Below are positions 1-10,799 of a stretch of DNA of 64,000 bases, piece after piece. The stretch is from positions 7,721,742-7,785,741 of the forward strand of contig JAMXIF010000073.1 of assembly GCA_028583685.1 (NCBI GenBank), given 5' to 3'. Position 1 is the first letter of the stretch; every line of letters begins with the position of its first letter. The notes under the pieces were generated by a model. The model saw only the letters and a list, made by a program, of their open reading frames with translations. It had not been told where the DNA came from and did not search any database. The stretch comes from Petaurus breviceps papuanus. Lineage: Eukaryota > Chordata > Mammalia > Diprotodontia > Petauridae. Both the position numbers and the translations under genes were made by a program.

Positions 1-402
1 TGTAACCATATAGCATTGTATTGTAAACAAGCCATTACATGCTCACATTCCTACGGATGCACTCTTGACTTCCTGACAATGTGTAACACCAATACTTGCT
101 TGTTAAGACCTGTCAGTGGACTTGACCACTGATGGTTATAACTTGCATTTTGTGTGTTTATTTGGAAAATAATATAATTACTATGACTTTAACTCTGTTA
201 CACAATGGATGAAATGTATGAATAGTTTTTCAAAATGTCTTCTCTTGCTTCCACTGCCAATTTTCATTCATTGTCCCCCAATTACACCTGAGGCTACTGT
301 CCCTTTCCTCTCCATTGTCTAGTGCCTCCCAGTGGACAATATCACCTGCTTTGGGAACCTGTACTTAATCCTTTTGTCAGCTGGGGCTACTAGATCTTGA
401 AA
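1..402. other. Unique AT-rich DNA, no feature recognised
   Basis: No repeat family, exon or RNA gene is recognised here. Base composition is ordinary for the window. It ends at the target duplication of the next SINE. Confidence 0.6.
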
Positions 403-413
403 GTTAAATTTTT

Positions 414-656
414 TTTTTTTTGCTTTTTTGGAGGCTGGAAGGCAGGGCAATTGGGGTTATGTGACTTGCCCAAGGTCACACAGCTAGTAAATGTTAAGTG
501 TCTCAGGCCAGATTTGATGAAATGGATAGAGTGTCCTGCCTAGAGTCAGGAGACTCATCTTCGTGAGTTCAAATCTGATCTCAGAAACTTTCTAGCTATG
601 TGACTACCTGACTCCAGGGCCCTTGCTCTATTCACCATGCCACCTAACCACCCCAG
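414..656 (-). repeat. SINE, WSINE1-like, interrupted
   Basis: A reverse-strand tRNA-headed marsupial SINE. The T-run at the left is the poly(A) tail, and the head (rc of gccacctaaccacccc) is at the right. An 11-bp near-perfect target duplication (gttaaattttt at 403-413, gttaaatttta at 657-667) flanks it. Its body is split by a forward-strand SINE segment at about 519-607. Confidence 0.85.
519..607 (+). repeat. Forward SINE segment inside a reverse SINE
   Basis: About 90 bp of the same SINE superfamily in the opposite orientation: the A-box neighbourhood 'aaatggatagagtg', a B-box-like 'gagttcaaatctgatctc', then 'tagctatgtgac'. The host SINE resumes at once with 'ctgactccagggc'. The pair makes a partial inverted repeat. 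It may be a nested insertion or a conversion or fold-back event. Confidence 0.7.
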
Positions 657-699
657 GTTAAATTTTAATAAATGGTTCTGCACAAATACTCCCTCCGCC

Positions 700-1310
700 T
701 GTTATGGGAATGGGAATTTAAGATCTTCCCTGCCCCTAGCTCCTTTGATAGGCTTAAGTGCACCTGGAGCCTGTGGTGGAAGGTTTGTTTTTCAGGAAAA
801 ACTTTGTGATTGGGCAGTGGGTGTAGAGGGTTGTTGTATTCTCTGAGCCAGGAGAAGGCTATATAAACCCTGATGTGAGGCTTTGCTTTGGGGCTCACTT
901 TGAGAAGTGTTGTGTGATTTGACCAAATGAGACTCTGGGCAGCTGTTGAGCCCCCTCTCCTCGTCCCCCCCCTACTGGCTTTGAAAACCCAGATATTGAT
1001 GCTTCCCTCTCTGGTAACTGTGACTAGGTATGGATGTAATGGTCAGACAGTTGGAGGCCTGTCTGCTGAAATGTTTCTCTGTCTTCTTGTAACTTCTACT
1101 TGTAACCTGTCTGTATACTCTGAAGTTTGGGGTGCTCACTTTTTCCTCTGAACTAGGTAAATGATATGTTTGATTGATTAAAGCAAGATTGTTAGCCCTT
1201 TTTGAGTTGCTTTCCTTTGGAAAAGCAGATCTAAGAACCTGTGTTGGCAGCCACCCTGGGGATGCTAGGGTGCTTGCTGTTGTACCCCCTTGGAAAAACC
1301 TTGGGATCAT
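700..1310 (+). mobile_element. Probable solo LTR of an endogenous retrovirus
   Basis: The block has LTR order: a possible TG start at 700, a TATA box (tatataaa, 860-867), and an ATTAAA poly(A) signal (1177-1182) followed by a U5-like segment around 1190-1310. It resembles marsupial LTRs I remember. The right edge is uncertain (1310 to about 1377), no clear target duplication was found, and no internal retroviral region is attached, so it is a fossil solo LTR. Its age looks moderate to old. Confidence 0.5.
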
Positions 1311-1387
1311 CCTAAATTTGACTTCTTTCTAGTTGTTCCCTATGGACAGTCAACCCCCTGAAAGAAAGGTTGCCAACAAGCATTTGA

Positions 1388-1530
1388 ATATAGAGAAAAT
1401 TAATTTTCTTGCATTTATTTGGTACTTTAAGATTTCCGAAATACTTTACTTATATTGTCCCACTTGATCAGCACAACAATTCTGTGAGGGAGGTGCTGAT
1501 ATTCTCATTTTACAGATGAGAAAACAGAGA
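1388..1530 (-). repeat. MIR-type SINE, reverse
   Basis: Reads as the reverse complement of a MIR/CORE-SINE: 'gcatttatttggtacttt', then 'acaattctgtgaggga', then 'attttacagatgagaaaac'. It is old and diverged. Confidence 0.75.
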
Positions 1531-1554
1531 GAGCTTGTTTTAAATAAAAATAAA

Positions 1555-1812
1555 TTGAAAAAATAAAAACAAGTTAACTAGATAGAGCACAGAGCCTGGA
1601 GCAAAAAAGACCTGAGTTAAAATCCAGTCTCAGACACTTGCTTTATGACCTTGGGTAAGTAACTTAACCTCTGTTTGCCTTTGTGTCTTCAACTGTAAAA
1701 TGGGGATAATAATAGCACTTACCTCCCAGCATCATTGGGAGCATAAAATGAGAGAGTATTTGTAAAAAGCATTTAGCACAGTGCCTGGAACATAGTGCTG
1801 TATAAATGCTAC
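1555..1812 (+). repeat. MIR/THER-type SINE, forward
   Basis: A tRNA-like head (gatagagcacagagcctgga), B-box region, CORE segment (cagacacttgctttatgacc) and a tail with 'aaaatggggataataatagc' and 'cagtgcctggaacatagtgc'. Nearly full length. Confidence 0.85.
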
Positions 1813-1834
1813 TCTTTCCTTCCGTTCCTCCTTA

Positions 1835-1945
1835 ATTGACTTGCACAAGGTCCCTTAGCCAATATGTGTGAGAAGCAGGATTTGATTTCAGGTCTTCTGA
1901 CTCCAAGTTTAGCATTCTGTTCTCTATGCCACCTACCTAACACTA
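1835..1945 (-). repeat. MIR-type SINE head, reverse
   Basis: The reverse complement of the CORE and head of a MIR-like SINE (ttgacttgcacaaggtccc, then 'caggtcttctgactcc', ending 'tctatgccacctacc'). Confidence 0.75.
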
Positions 1946-2109
1946 GAGTAAATTTATTATAACCAATGTAATGATTAAAAAACAGGACTCAAATTTGAAG
2001 GCAATTATCAAGGGAATAATACCATTTCTCTCTTGTTTCACAGAAGAGATCAGTTTTCATATTTGCAGAACCAAAGGCACTTCCATAAAGGCAATGTGTC
2101 TAGGTCTCA

Positions 2110-2510
2110 CTGCTCATTTCCTTCCCTTAGAGAGTTTGCTCCCTCAATTCTGTCATTTTCATATGACTAGACCATTCCCATCTCTTAGCTTCTGGATCCC
2201 ACAGCCCTGCTTTCTACCCCATTTCCTTAAGTTTCTTAATTTCCCTGGCTTCCTTCAAGACTCAGCTTAAACTCCACCTTCTACTGGTTCTCCTAATTGC
2301 AACCACCTTCCTTCTATGATAATCTTCCATTTATTCTATATATATCTTGTAAGGACCTAGTTATTTATATATTGGTTGCTTTCCCAAGTAGAAGGTAAGT
2401 TCCTCAAGGATACAGGTTCTGTTTTTGCCTCTTTTTTTTATTCCCCAGGGCTTAGAGCAATGCCTGGAAGACAGTAAGTGCTTAATAAATGCTTCCTGAG
2501 TGATGATTGA
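2110..2510 (+). repeat. L2 LINE 3' end
   Basis: Contains the L2 3' hallmark string in order: 'cttcaagactcagcttaaa', 'agaaggtaagttcctcaagg', a T-rich 'tgcctct', 'cagggcttagagcaatgcct', and 'gtaagtgcttaataaatgc'. Ancient; the open frame here is not a gene. Confidence 0.85.
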
Positions 2511-2529
2511 ATAAAATGCAAATGGAAAC

Positions 2530-2985
2530 AACTCAGGGATTTCAAGGCACATCTGCCAAACTGGCAAAGATGCTAAGACATAAGCAATGTTAAAGGAACT
2601 GTATGCCACTCTAATATCGGACCAGAAATCTGGGTAAAAACCATTTGGGATTATGCAGTAGAGGTCACAAAACTGTGCAAACCCTTTCATCTAGGGAATC
2701 TTTTTAAGAGGCATAACCCCAGAGGAAGTCAAAGATAGAAGTAAAGGTCCCCTATATCTAAATATTCATAGCAGCACCTTTTGTGTTAGCAAAAAACAAC
2801 AACAAAAAACAAACCCAAAAAACAAAACAAAACTGGAAACAAAATGAATTCTCATTAATTGGGGAATCTGTTAAACAAACTGTTATATTAACACAATGAC
2901 CAACATAAGGAATTTCAAGAAACATGAGATTGCTTGTATAAATTGAAATGAGCAGATTATACATAATGCCAACATATGTAAGTGG
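2530..2985 (+). repeat. L1 LINE 3' region, old marsupial type
   Basis: Matches the order of the marsupial L1 3' region: 'aaaccatttgggattatgca', 'ggtcacaaaactgtgcaaac', 'attcatagcagcacctttt', and 'attaattggggaatctgtta'. An A-rich stretch at 2790-2830 expands the middle. It is more decayed than the copy at 11848-12692. Confidence 0.75.
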
Positions 2986-4893
2986 GCAACAAAGCTGCCA
3001 GTTGGCACCAGTCCCCGTCCCAGTGTACCATCTGGAGGTGGCCTGATATGGATCTGGCACCTCCTCTTGCCATGGTCCACAGCCTCTCGCTGAATCTATA
3101 CTTTAGGATTGTCAATAGGATAGTGAAAAGGACTAGATTTGTGATATTATTAGGATGGAGAAATCCCAGATGAGGAAATTCTCTCTACCAATTCAGGTTG
3201 GCACTTGTTCTGCAATTCATTGAGTTAGAGAGTATCCCTGGGGGCATGTGGAAGTTATGTGATGAATAATAGCTTGGAAATTCTGGCAGGGATATGGTGC
3301 CAGAAATCATATTTCTGGACCAATACAAGTTTATCTAGGCAGGACTTAATATATATTTTTTTCTATTACATTGCTAGGGAGGTAATATGATAATGGTTAA
3401 AAGATCACTGGACAAAAGGAAAAGGGATTTAAATTTACATCTAGATCTAGGTTCTATTCTCAGCTCAACTACTAACTAGCTATATGACCTTTGTATGATT
3501 GACACAACTGCTTTTACCTGGTTTAAAAAAAAAACCCAAACATTGTAAGGTGAAGAAGGTGGCAAAGTGCTAAAGTCTAGAAGACCCACACCCTTGCTAT
3601 GATCAGGAAAGCATACACAGCCCCTCCCCCCTTTCCTCCCTTAGGCTCAAGGGTGGGGGAGGAATTGAATCCAGTATATATTATCTGGTTATCTTAAGTT
3701 CTGATTTTATGTAGCATGTCTAACACCAAACCTGGTTAAAGAATTGCTGCCCTCAAAAAATGTAATTACTCAGTAAAAAATTTCTCTTACTTGCATAATC
3801 TGTGACCTTTATCTACTAGCTATTTTTATTTATAGCCGACATTCTGTTAAATTCTAATTCATTTCTCGTTTTCATATAAAATGATGGCATTTTTCTATTA
3901 AAATGCATGGTCTGAGAAAATTAGATGATGCATATTGATCCAAAAGATAAGAATCATCACCACAAAGCTTCCCTTTGCCTTATTTCTCTCCCTCTGCACC
4001 CCTTCATTCCTCCCCCCCCCCCCCCCCCTTCCTATCCTTGTTACTTTTTACAAAGGACACTGGAAAAAGATCAGGCCTTTGGGTATGCTGGAGTCGTAGA
4101 AATGTTATGTCCCATTGTTTTACAGTAAAACATATTAGAGCACATGGGTGTCATTTATTTCTTGCCATCTATTATCTGTGTAGAACTGTATCTGAATCAT
4201 TTCCTGTTAGGGAATAAAATCAAGAACCGAGCAGGCTTGTTTAGTCTGGGCACTGGGGAGTTTGCTATAGCTAATGTGTTCCAGAAGGTTAACCATGCGA
4301 ACTCCCTTGCCTGAGCTATTTCCTTGGGTGACTAGGATGCAGCCCTCAGCATTTCCATTCAGGTAACAGGTCATTGCTCTCGTTCAGCCCAATATGAAAG
4401 AGGTCTGTCGGTTCTCAGGTGAGAGATTTCAAGGGCATATGAACTTTCCAAATGGACCCCCAGGAGGGGAGAGGAAAAAGGGGACTGGTTTGTTTACTTC
4501 ATACTGATGACTTCTTTTATGAAAAATAAAGATGTTCTATTCATGTTTTATGTGGGTTCATTTCCAGAAACCTCATTTTTGTGTCCCCATAAAACACATA
4601 AATGGGCACTGAATGGATTCATAACTCATTCCCCTCTCTGTGGCAAAATGGTTTGTTTTCAGCTGTTTTCAAGCTGCCTCTGTTTCCTAACAAAAGCAAG
4701 TAACAGTTTGTTGATGCTATTTGTTGGTTGGTTTGGGCTTCCTGGGAAGATGTGAACTTCATTTTATGATTGTTAGGAACCATCCCAAGCTAAGAGTTGG
4801 ACTTAGCTCTTTGTCTTGGAATTCTCTGATTAGCAAGGTCACAGCTATTTCTAAATATCAGGATTCCTGAAGCATAAAGTTAACAGCTTTTCT
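2986..4893. other. Mostly unique DNA with SINE scraps and a poly-C run
   Basis: Holds a reverse SINE-like scrap at about 3175-3240 and a forward THER/MIR-like piece at about 3400-3525. A long C-run lies near 4012-4029. The part 4130-4460 and 4760-4880 looks unique, with an AAGGTCA-type half site near 4837. No exon is supported. Confidence 0.55.
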
Positions 4894-5133
4894 ATGGGCA
4901 GTTAGGTGGTACAGTAGTGTGCTGAGCTTGGGATCAGGAGGACCTGAGTTCAAATGTGACCTCAGACACTTACTAGTGGTGTGACCCTGGGAAGTCACTT
5001 AACCTTGTTTGCCTCAGTTTCCTCATCTGTAAAATGAGCTGGAGAAAGAAATGGCAAACCACTCCAGTATCTGCCAAGAAAACCCCAAATGGGGTCACCA
5101 AGAGTCAGACAGGACTGGAACAATTAAAAACTA
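4894..5133 (+). repeat. MAR1-type SINE, full length
   Basis: Full long-form marsupial SINE: head 'gggcagttaggtggtacagt', CORE (cagacacttactag), then the 3' half 'cctcatctgtaaaatgagct' and 'aagaaaaccccaaatggggt'. A 12-bp target duplication aacagcttttct occurs at 4882-4893 and 5134-5145. Confidence 0.95.
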
Positions 5134-5145
5134 AACAGCTTTTCT

Positions 5146-5827
5146 GTTGCTCTGAATCTCTTATGCCTTCTGTAAGGCATACTCCTGCTCTCTAAAGCAT
5201 TTTGACTCACATTTCTGGATACTGCCTGTTCCTGGACCTTTCTTTTTTAAAAAAATATTCTCTGCACCCCTTTTCCTTCCCCCAACTCCATTTCTTTTAG
5301 AGGAGAGAAGAGTGTTGTAATTTTAGGATAAAGCACATAAAAACATTAAAAAAAACATCCTTTGTAGGAGTTTCAGAATACTTCAGGTTAGGACCCTTTG
5401 TCCTTTACAAGAATACAGAAGTCAGTGTAATGAATAGAGAAAAAAAAGTAACTGCTTAATGAAATTTCTCTTTTATTTAAGTTGTGTCTTTTCGAAGTAG
5501 GTGAACTGAACTGTAGAATGACCTGATCATTCATTATGGCAGTCTTCATGGCTGGCACAGATCACTGTAGCCTAATTGATCTTGTGACCATCTGCATCAA
5601 TTATTAGGACTGCTTACATGAACAGATTGGAGTAGCCAAGGACTGTTCATTTACTTTACTTAGGGAACCTTGAAACTGTTTCCTGAGGCTAATTCTTCAT
5701 CAGTTTTATACACCCATTATTGGGTGCTAGTTTTAGTTACATAAAGCAACAAATTAATACAACTGATTTTTGCTTGTATTTTATGAAAGTAGAATATCAG
5801 TCTGTTCTTATAGTCTCTGTCTCTTTT
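5146..5827. other. Unique stretch, part may be conserved non-coding
   Basis: No repeat is recognised. The segment 5510-5700 has several homeodomain-like TAAT sites and a CATCTG E-box, and no simple repeat. That is how a conserved element often looks, but conservation cannot be judged from one sequence. Confidence 0.4.
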
Positions 5828-6215
5828 AAATTTTTTTTCCTTTTTTAAAATTAAATTTAGTTATTTTTAGTTTTCAACAATTCACTTCCACAAGACTTTT
5901 GAATTTCAGATTTTCTCCACATCTCTCCCCTTCCCCCACTCCAGGACAGTGTCAATTCTGATTACCCCTTCCTCCAATCTGTCTTCTTTTCTATCACTCC
6001 TCTCCCCACCCCCCTTAATCCCCATGCCTTCTATTTTCCTGTAGGGCAAGATAGATGTCTATACCCCATTGCCTGTATATCTTATTTCCCAGTTGCATGT
6101 AAAAACAATTTTTAACATTAATTTTTAAAGCTTTGAGTTCCACATTCTCTCCCTTCCTCCTTACCTACCCACTGTCATTGAGAAGGCAAGCAATTTGATA
6201 TAGGTTATACATGCT
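5828..6215 (-). repeat. L1 3' end, reverse
   Basis: Reverse complement of the marsupial L1 3' untranslated end: the tail lies at 5828-5870, then 'tttcaacaattcacttccac', 'gggcaagatagatgtctata', 'cccagttgcatgtaaaaaca', 'gagaaggcaagcaatttgat'. It is 5'-truncated. Confidence 0.8.
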
Positions 6216-6735
6216 TTTAGCCTGTCTTACTATATGTTATAGGTACACCATCTAAGTTAACTTGATAAAGTGGTAGAACAAGTACATATTTTTTTCTGGA
6301 GGAAAATGAACTTAAAGTGATTCTTTGATTTTGGGAAATCATTAATTCGGTTAGGAAGAACTCAGTGCAGGATAAAACCTGGACAACTAGGCTGTTTCTC
6401 ATTCAGATAATGAAAAATAATACAAATAAACCCCATCCTAGTATCAATTATCCGCATATTAGGTGCAGGTTTTTTTTTTCTTAGAGGAGGATGGAAGAAG
6501 AGAGAGTACTTCTTTTATCTACATAATTGACTCAAAGTTCTTAACTGACTATCCATATTACACATAAACACAAGGGAAAAAGGAAGACAACATGAAATAT
6601 AAATATCTAGTTTTTGCTTATGGAGTGTTGAAATATTTATTTTTAGGAGTCTTTCTATTGTGGAAACTTTGTTGGAGGTCTTTTGGGGAGAAGAGGGAAG
6701 CTAAAAATTTGCAGTGGTCTATGATTGGGAGGTCA
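6216..6735. other. Unique DNA
   Basis: No repeat family, exon or RNA gene recognised. Confidence 0.5.
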
Positions 6736-6739
6736 TTTG

Positions 6740-6958
6740 TTGAGAAATGTATTGGGATTTGGAGGCAGGGTAGACAATTGAAAGAGTTCTGAATTTGAAG
6801 TGAAAAAACCTGGGTTGGTTTTACTTTGACTCTTTAATTCTTGAGTGACCTTGGGGAAATTCTTTCTCTTGAGTTTCAGTCTCTTCATTTGGAAAATAAG
6901 TGCATTTGACTAGATGACCTTTGAGGTCTTTTCCCAACTCTGACACCCTGTGATTATT
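6740..6958 (+). repeat. THER/MIR-type SINE
   Basis: Forward-strand degraded SINE: 'aaaaaacctgggttggtttt', 'gagtgaccttggggaaattc', 'gactagatgacctttgaggt', 'ccctgtgattatttgaa'. Confidence 0.7.
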
Positions 6959-6999
6959 TGAACAATACAAAGATTTTGTGGTTATCTATAGCTTATTTT

Positions 7000-7005
7000 C
7001 TCTTT

Positions 7006-7091
<86 letters not shown>

Positions 7092-7188
7092 TTCCTTCCT
7101 TCCTTCCTTCCTTCCTTCCTTCCTTCCTTCCTTCCTTCCTTCCTTCCTTCCTTCCTTCCTTCCTTCCTTCCTTCCTTCCTTCCTTCCA
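7000..7188. repeat. TTTC then TTCC microsatellite
   Basis: Pure (TTTC)n to about 7088, then pure (TTCC)n to about 7187. The abrupt switch suggests a single-base change in one unit that was then amplified. The strand is fully polypyrimidine. It runs directly into an assembly gap, so its true length is unknown. Confidence 0.98.
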
Positions 7189-7189
7189 A

Positions 7190-7289
7190 NNNNNNNNNNN
7201 NNNNNNNNNNNNNNNNNNNNNNNNNNNNNNNNNNNNNNNNNNNNNNNNNNNNNNNNNNNNNNNNNNNNNNNNNNNNNNNNNNNNNNNNN
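7190..7289. other. Assembly gap of 100 N
   Basis: Exactly 100 undetermined bases between the microsatellite and the SINE tail. A round number usually means unknown size. The missing sequence should include the T-run of the following reverse SINE. Confidence 0.95.
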
Positions 7290-7436
7290 TTGGAGGGCAA
7301 TTGGGGTTAAGTGACTTGCCCAAGGTCACATGGCTATTTTGTGTGTGTGTTAAGTGTCTGGACTTAAGAGGCTGGACTTGAACCCAGGTCCTCCTGACTC
7401 CAGGGTGGGTGCTCTATTCACTGAACTACCTAGTAG
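7290..7436 (-). repeat. WSINE1-like SINE, reverse
   Basis: Complete body from 'gggcaattggggttaagtga' to 'tattcactgaactacctag' in reverse. Its poly(A) tail would lie in the N gap. Confidence 0.9.
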
Positions 7437-7451
7437 CCTTTTCTTTTCTTT

Positions 7452-7508
7452 TGTTTTTTGGAGGGGGAAGGCAATTGGGGTTAAGTGAGTTGCCCAAGGT
7501 CACACGGC
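7452..7508 (-). repeat. WSINE1-like SINE 3' fragment, reverse
   Basis: Only the tail-side 57 bp (ggcaattggggttaagtgag ... ggtcacacggc). It is a 5'-truncated second copy right next to the previous SINE. Confidence 0.8.
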
Positions 7509-8292
7509 TTATTTGTTTTCCTAAAAACACAAATGAGACAATTTTTAAAGGTACAATTTTAAAGCAAAATCAGATATTTTGCCTATGTAGCTGCCTCTAG
7601 AATGTCAGCATTAGAGATTGAGAGTTCAGTCTTCTGCTGATGTTCTTAGAGTAGACTTAACAATTCAGGTTTAGAGTATCTGCAGTATGAAACTGCCTGC
7701 CATTGGAAATGCTACCTTGGCTCAGTTTTTATCAGGTGTTAGAATAAAATTGTTCAACCATCTTTCACCTTTTAACCGAACCTCAAGATTGTAAAAACTT
7801 TCTTCATGTGGCACTCACCATCTGGTAGTGAGATTTGGCCAAACTGAGGGAGGAGTTGGTTTGATAGAACAAATACCAGCTTATTTTACTCTCCTTGTCC
7901 CTTTAGGGAGAAAAACAAAGCTATTGGAGTATTTTTCTGGTAATATCTTACTTATTTCAAGTGCTCTTATCCCTCAACCTCATTTATGCAGAACACAGCT
8001 GAGAACCAAGAAGTGAGCATAAAAAAAGTCCTTGAGAGCTGAAATTGATGTCACAAAGCCAATGCTTCAAAACTCATATACTTCACTTGTAAAACAGGGC
8101 CTCACTCAAAACCTATTATTCTTTCTTTACACGCTATTCACAACCAAGCTCAATTATCTCGTTTCCTAGCCTACAAAAGATTGAAAAAGGACACTGCCAT
8201 TCTAATTTAGTAGCAGGATAATTTAAAGGATGACCTCAAGAGAGGGAATAGAAAAACCATCAAAAGGAAATGCAAACATACCAATTTAGTGG
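7509..8292. other. Unique DNA
   Basis: No repeat or exon recognised. Several short open frames occur but none has a domain or splice context. Confidence 0.5.
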
Positions 8293-8440
8293 TATATATT
8301 AAGCACCTACTGTGTTCCAAATCCTGCTAAAGCTCTAGAGATACAAAGATAAAAGAGAGTCAGTCCTGGCCTGTGAGGATCTTATGTTCTGGGGCCATTC
8401 AATATAGAGACAGAATAAGTAGATGCATTTTTGAGTTATC
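8293..8440 (-). repeat. L2 3' end, reverse
   Basis: Begins 'ttaagcacctactgtgttcc', then 'ctctagagatacaaagat' and 'tggcctgtgaggatcttatg': the reverse complement of the L2 3' terminus. Confidence 0.8.
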
Positions 8441-9099
8441 AATAAAAGTGAAACTTTGTTCAGTGTGCTGAGCTGTTAACATTTTTAAATGATTGCCATT
8501 AAAATAATTTTTAAAGGTTTGTGCATCTGAAAGAGTTTGCTTTCAATTTATTTTCAAAGTACACTGTGTGGAATGTCTCATTATGCTGTAAGAAATATTG
8601 TTTGGAGAAATGTTAGAAAGACTCGCTGTTTTCTTGATGGTCAAACTGGGGCAGAATTTGTAACTTTGGAGCCAGAGTATTTGGAGAATTTTGTTTCCTT
8701 TTCAAACCTGCCTTGGGAGACTATAAGAATATTCTTCATCCTATAAATGCTGCATTTATCCTGTCTGTGAACCATCCCTGCCTTCTTTTCGTCATACCCC
8801 TCAGCTACTATCCTTGTTAATTAGTTTAAGAGAAGATTATATAACACATTGTCAGTTGCCCTTAAAAGCACAAATTTATTTGAATAAGTACTTAAATACT
8901 AATTATAAAGAATGATAACCCATGTGTGTATATATTATACATATGTGTGTATGTATGTGTATATCTATCTATGTATATAACCTAGGTCTAGGAAATAGAT
9001 TAAATCTTCAAAGAGACTGACTCCCTATTTATTCTTTCCCTCTTTTTATTATTTTTGTCTACTTTGAGTCTTTCCCAACAAAAATCTGGGATTCAATTG
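8441..9099. other. Unique DNA with a TATG/TGTA microsatellite
   Basis: Mostly unique. An imperfect TG/TA/TATC simple repeat lies at about 8920-8980. Confidence 0.5.
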
Positions 9100-9463
9100 T
9101 AATAATGAGAAATAATAATAATAATATTTCTGTAGTGCTCTAAGGATAGGCATCCAGGTGGTGCAGTGAATAGAGTGCTGGGCCTGGAGACAGGAAGGCT
9201 TATCTTCTTGAATTAAAATTTGGCTCCAGAGTCTTACTAGTTATATGACCCTGGGCAAGTCACTTAACTCAATTTGACTCATCTGCCAAATGAGTTGGAG
9301 AAGGAAATGGTAAACCATTCTACTATGTCTTCCAAGAAAACCCCAAATGGAGTCACAAAGAGTTGGATACAACTGAAAAAATGATAGAACAGCAAAAGTG
9401 CTTTATGCTTTTCAAAACATTTTACAAAGATTTCATTTTATCATCAAGAGAACCTGGGAAGTA
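9100..9463 (-). repeat. MIR-type SINE, reverse, split by a MAR1 SINE
   Basis: MIR reverse sequence (tttctgtagtgctctaagg) stops near 9145 and resumes at 9399 (tttatgcttttcaaaacatt) after a complete MAR1 copy. It ends in 'gaacctgggaagtagtgg', where a triplet repeat starts. Confidence 0.75.
9146..9398 (+). repeat. MAR1-type SINE, full length
   Basis: Head 'aggcatccaggtggtgcagt', CORE region, and 3' half ending 'gagttggatacaactgaaaa' and 'gatagaacagc'. A short imperfect duplication (agtgctctaa / agtgctttat) borders it, consistent with insertion into the MIR. Confidence 0.9.
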
Positions 9464-9471
9464 GTGGTAGA

Positions 9472-9510
<39 letters not shown>

Positions 9511-9736
9511 GGTTGTCATTGTAGCAGTACTAGTAGTAATAGTCATAGTAGTAGTGGTAGTAGTAGAAGTAGTGGTAGCAGTAGTGGTAGTAGTAGTAGG
9601 TAGTGGTGGTAGTAGTGATTGTTGTGGTGATGGTGATGGTGGTGGTGATGGTGATGGTGATGGTGGTGGTGGTGGTAGCAGTAACAGTGGTAGCAATAGA
9701 AACAGTAACATAGTAATAATAGTAGCTGTAGTAAGA
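9464..9736. repeat. Compound AGC / AGT / GGT triplet tract
   Basis: About 270 bp of trinucleotide repeats: (AGC)n near 9472-9500, then AGT/GGT and GAT/GGT units. It contains open frames of poly-Val/Ala (forward) and poly-His or poly-Thr (reverse) that are by-products of the repeat, not genes. It sits exactly between two reverse MIR copies. Confidence 0.95.
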
Positions 9737-9983
9737 CTAACATTTATTAAGTGTTTACAATATAACAAGCTCTGTGCTAAATGCTTTACAATTATTTTAT
9801 TTAATCCTCACAACAGCCCTGGGAAGAAGTGCATCATGAGATTTAGGGAACCTAAGGCAGACAGAGGTTAAGCGACTTGCTCAGGGTCACATACCTAGTA
9901 AGCATCTGAGGTTAATTTGAACTCAGGTCTTCCTGACCCAAGGCCCAGCATTCTATCCACTAGGCCATCTAGGCTGCCTCTCC
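9737..9983 (-). repeat. MIR-type SINE, reverse, near full length
   Basis: Runs from 'taacatttattaagtgttta' through 'caacagccctgggaagaagt' and 'gcgacttgctcagggtcaca' to 'tctatccactaggccatcta' and 'ggctgcctc'. Confidence 0.9.
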
Positions 9984-10335
9984 ATACTTGGTGAGTATGG
10001 AAGAAAGGAGCACCTTTCCTCTCCCAGCTCATACAGCCCATTATTTCTCTTGTGTTTTTTGATAACTTCTCTCCTGAAGGCATTTTATACTGACTTGTTG
10101 TCAAGTGATAGTGGTGGCAGTAGTGGTGAAGAGGTGGTCTTGAGCTTCCAAATACTTTGACAACAGAGTACAATCTCTGGCAGATCCTGCCAAGATGGAA
10201 AGACAGACCTTGTGAGGGGCACTGTCTTTCACTGGAGGAATAAATTAGCTAAGTTCCTAGAAGACCAGCAGCAGGATACCTTCAGGATGACAAGATTTCT
10301 GTGTGTGTCACTGAAATGCATGAAAACTGGATGTC
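9984..10335. other. Unique DNA
   Basis: No repeat family, exon or RNA gene is recognised between the MIR copy on the left and the SINE that begins at about 10336. Confidence 0.45.
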
Positions 10336-10530
10336 TAGGAATATACTATAGTGAACAGAGTGCTGGAGATGGAGTCAGGAGGACTGGGTTTCAATCCTGC
10401 CTCAGATACCAGCTGTATGACCCTGTGCAAGATATCTAATTTTCCTACACCTCAGTTTCACTAGCAAATGAAGAGGCTGGATTTGATTTTCCTCTAAGGA
10501 CACTTCTAGCTCTGCATCTAATAGTACAGT
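10336..10530 (+). repeat. THER/MIR-type SINE
   Basis: Forward SINE: 'gtgaacagagtgctggagat', 'gtcaggaggactgggtttca', 'cagctgtatgaccctgtgca', 'gaagaggctggatttgattt'. Confidence 0.8.
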
Positions 10531-10799
10531 GGATATAATGTGCATCAATGAAGGGAGTTTCCACACCAACAGAATCACAGATCCTTTAAATATTATAACA
10601 TCTTGACAATTGCATGTTACGATGTTCAGTTTGTGTTCCATTATAAATACTAGATCATCTTCTGAGTATAGAGTTTCATTTTATTTGTGCAATTTGTTTA
10701 TACTCCCTAACTATACTACCAAATGATGCCATGTATGAAAAACACTGCACTTTATTATCATCATTGTTGCTGTTATTGTTATCACCCTACACTTTTCTC

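Noticed and set aside
860-867. TATA box as a host gene promoter
   Set aside because: It lies in an LTR-like block in the right order before an ATTAAA signal; no downstream exon is seen.
1971-2270. 99-residue open frame
   Set aside because: Its second half is L2 3' sequence; no splice sites or homology.
6958-7329. Phe/Leu/Ser and Lys/Glu/Arg repeat proteins of 104-118 residues
   Set aside because: Translations of the TTTC/TTCC microsatellite and 100 N.
9398-9871. 157-residue Ala/Val-rich open frame and its His- and Thr-rich reverse partners
   Set aside because: They are translations of a triplet repeat and adjoining MIR sequence; no domain and no gene context.
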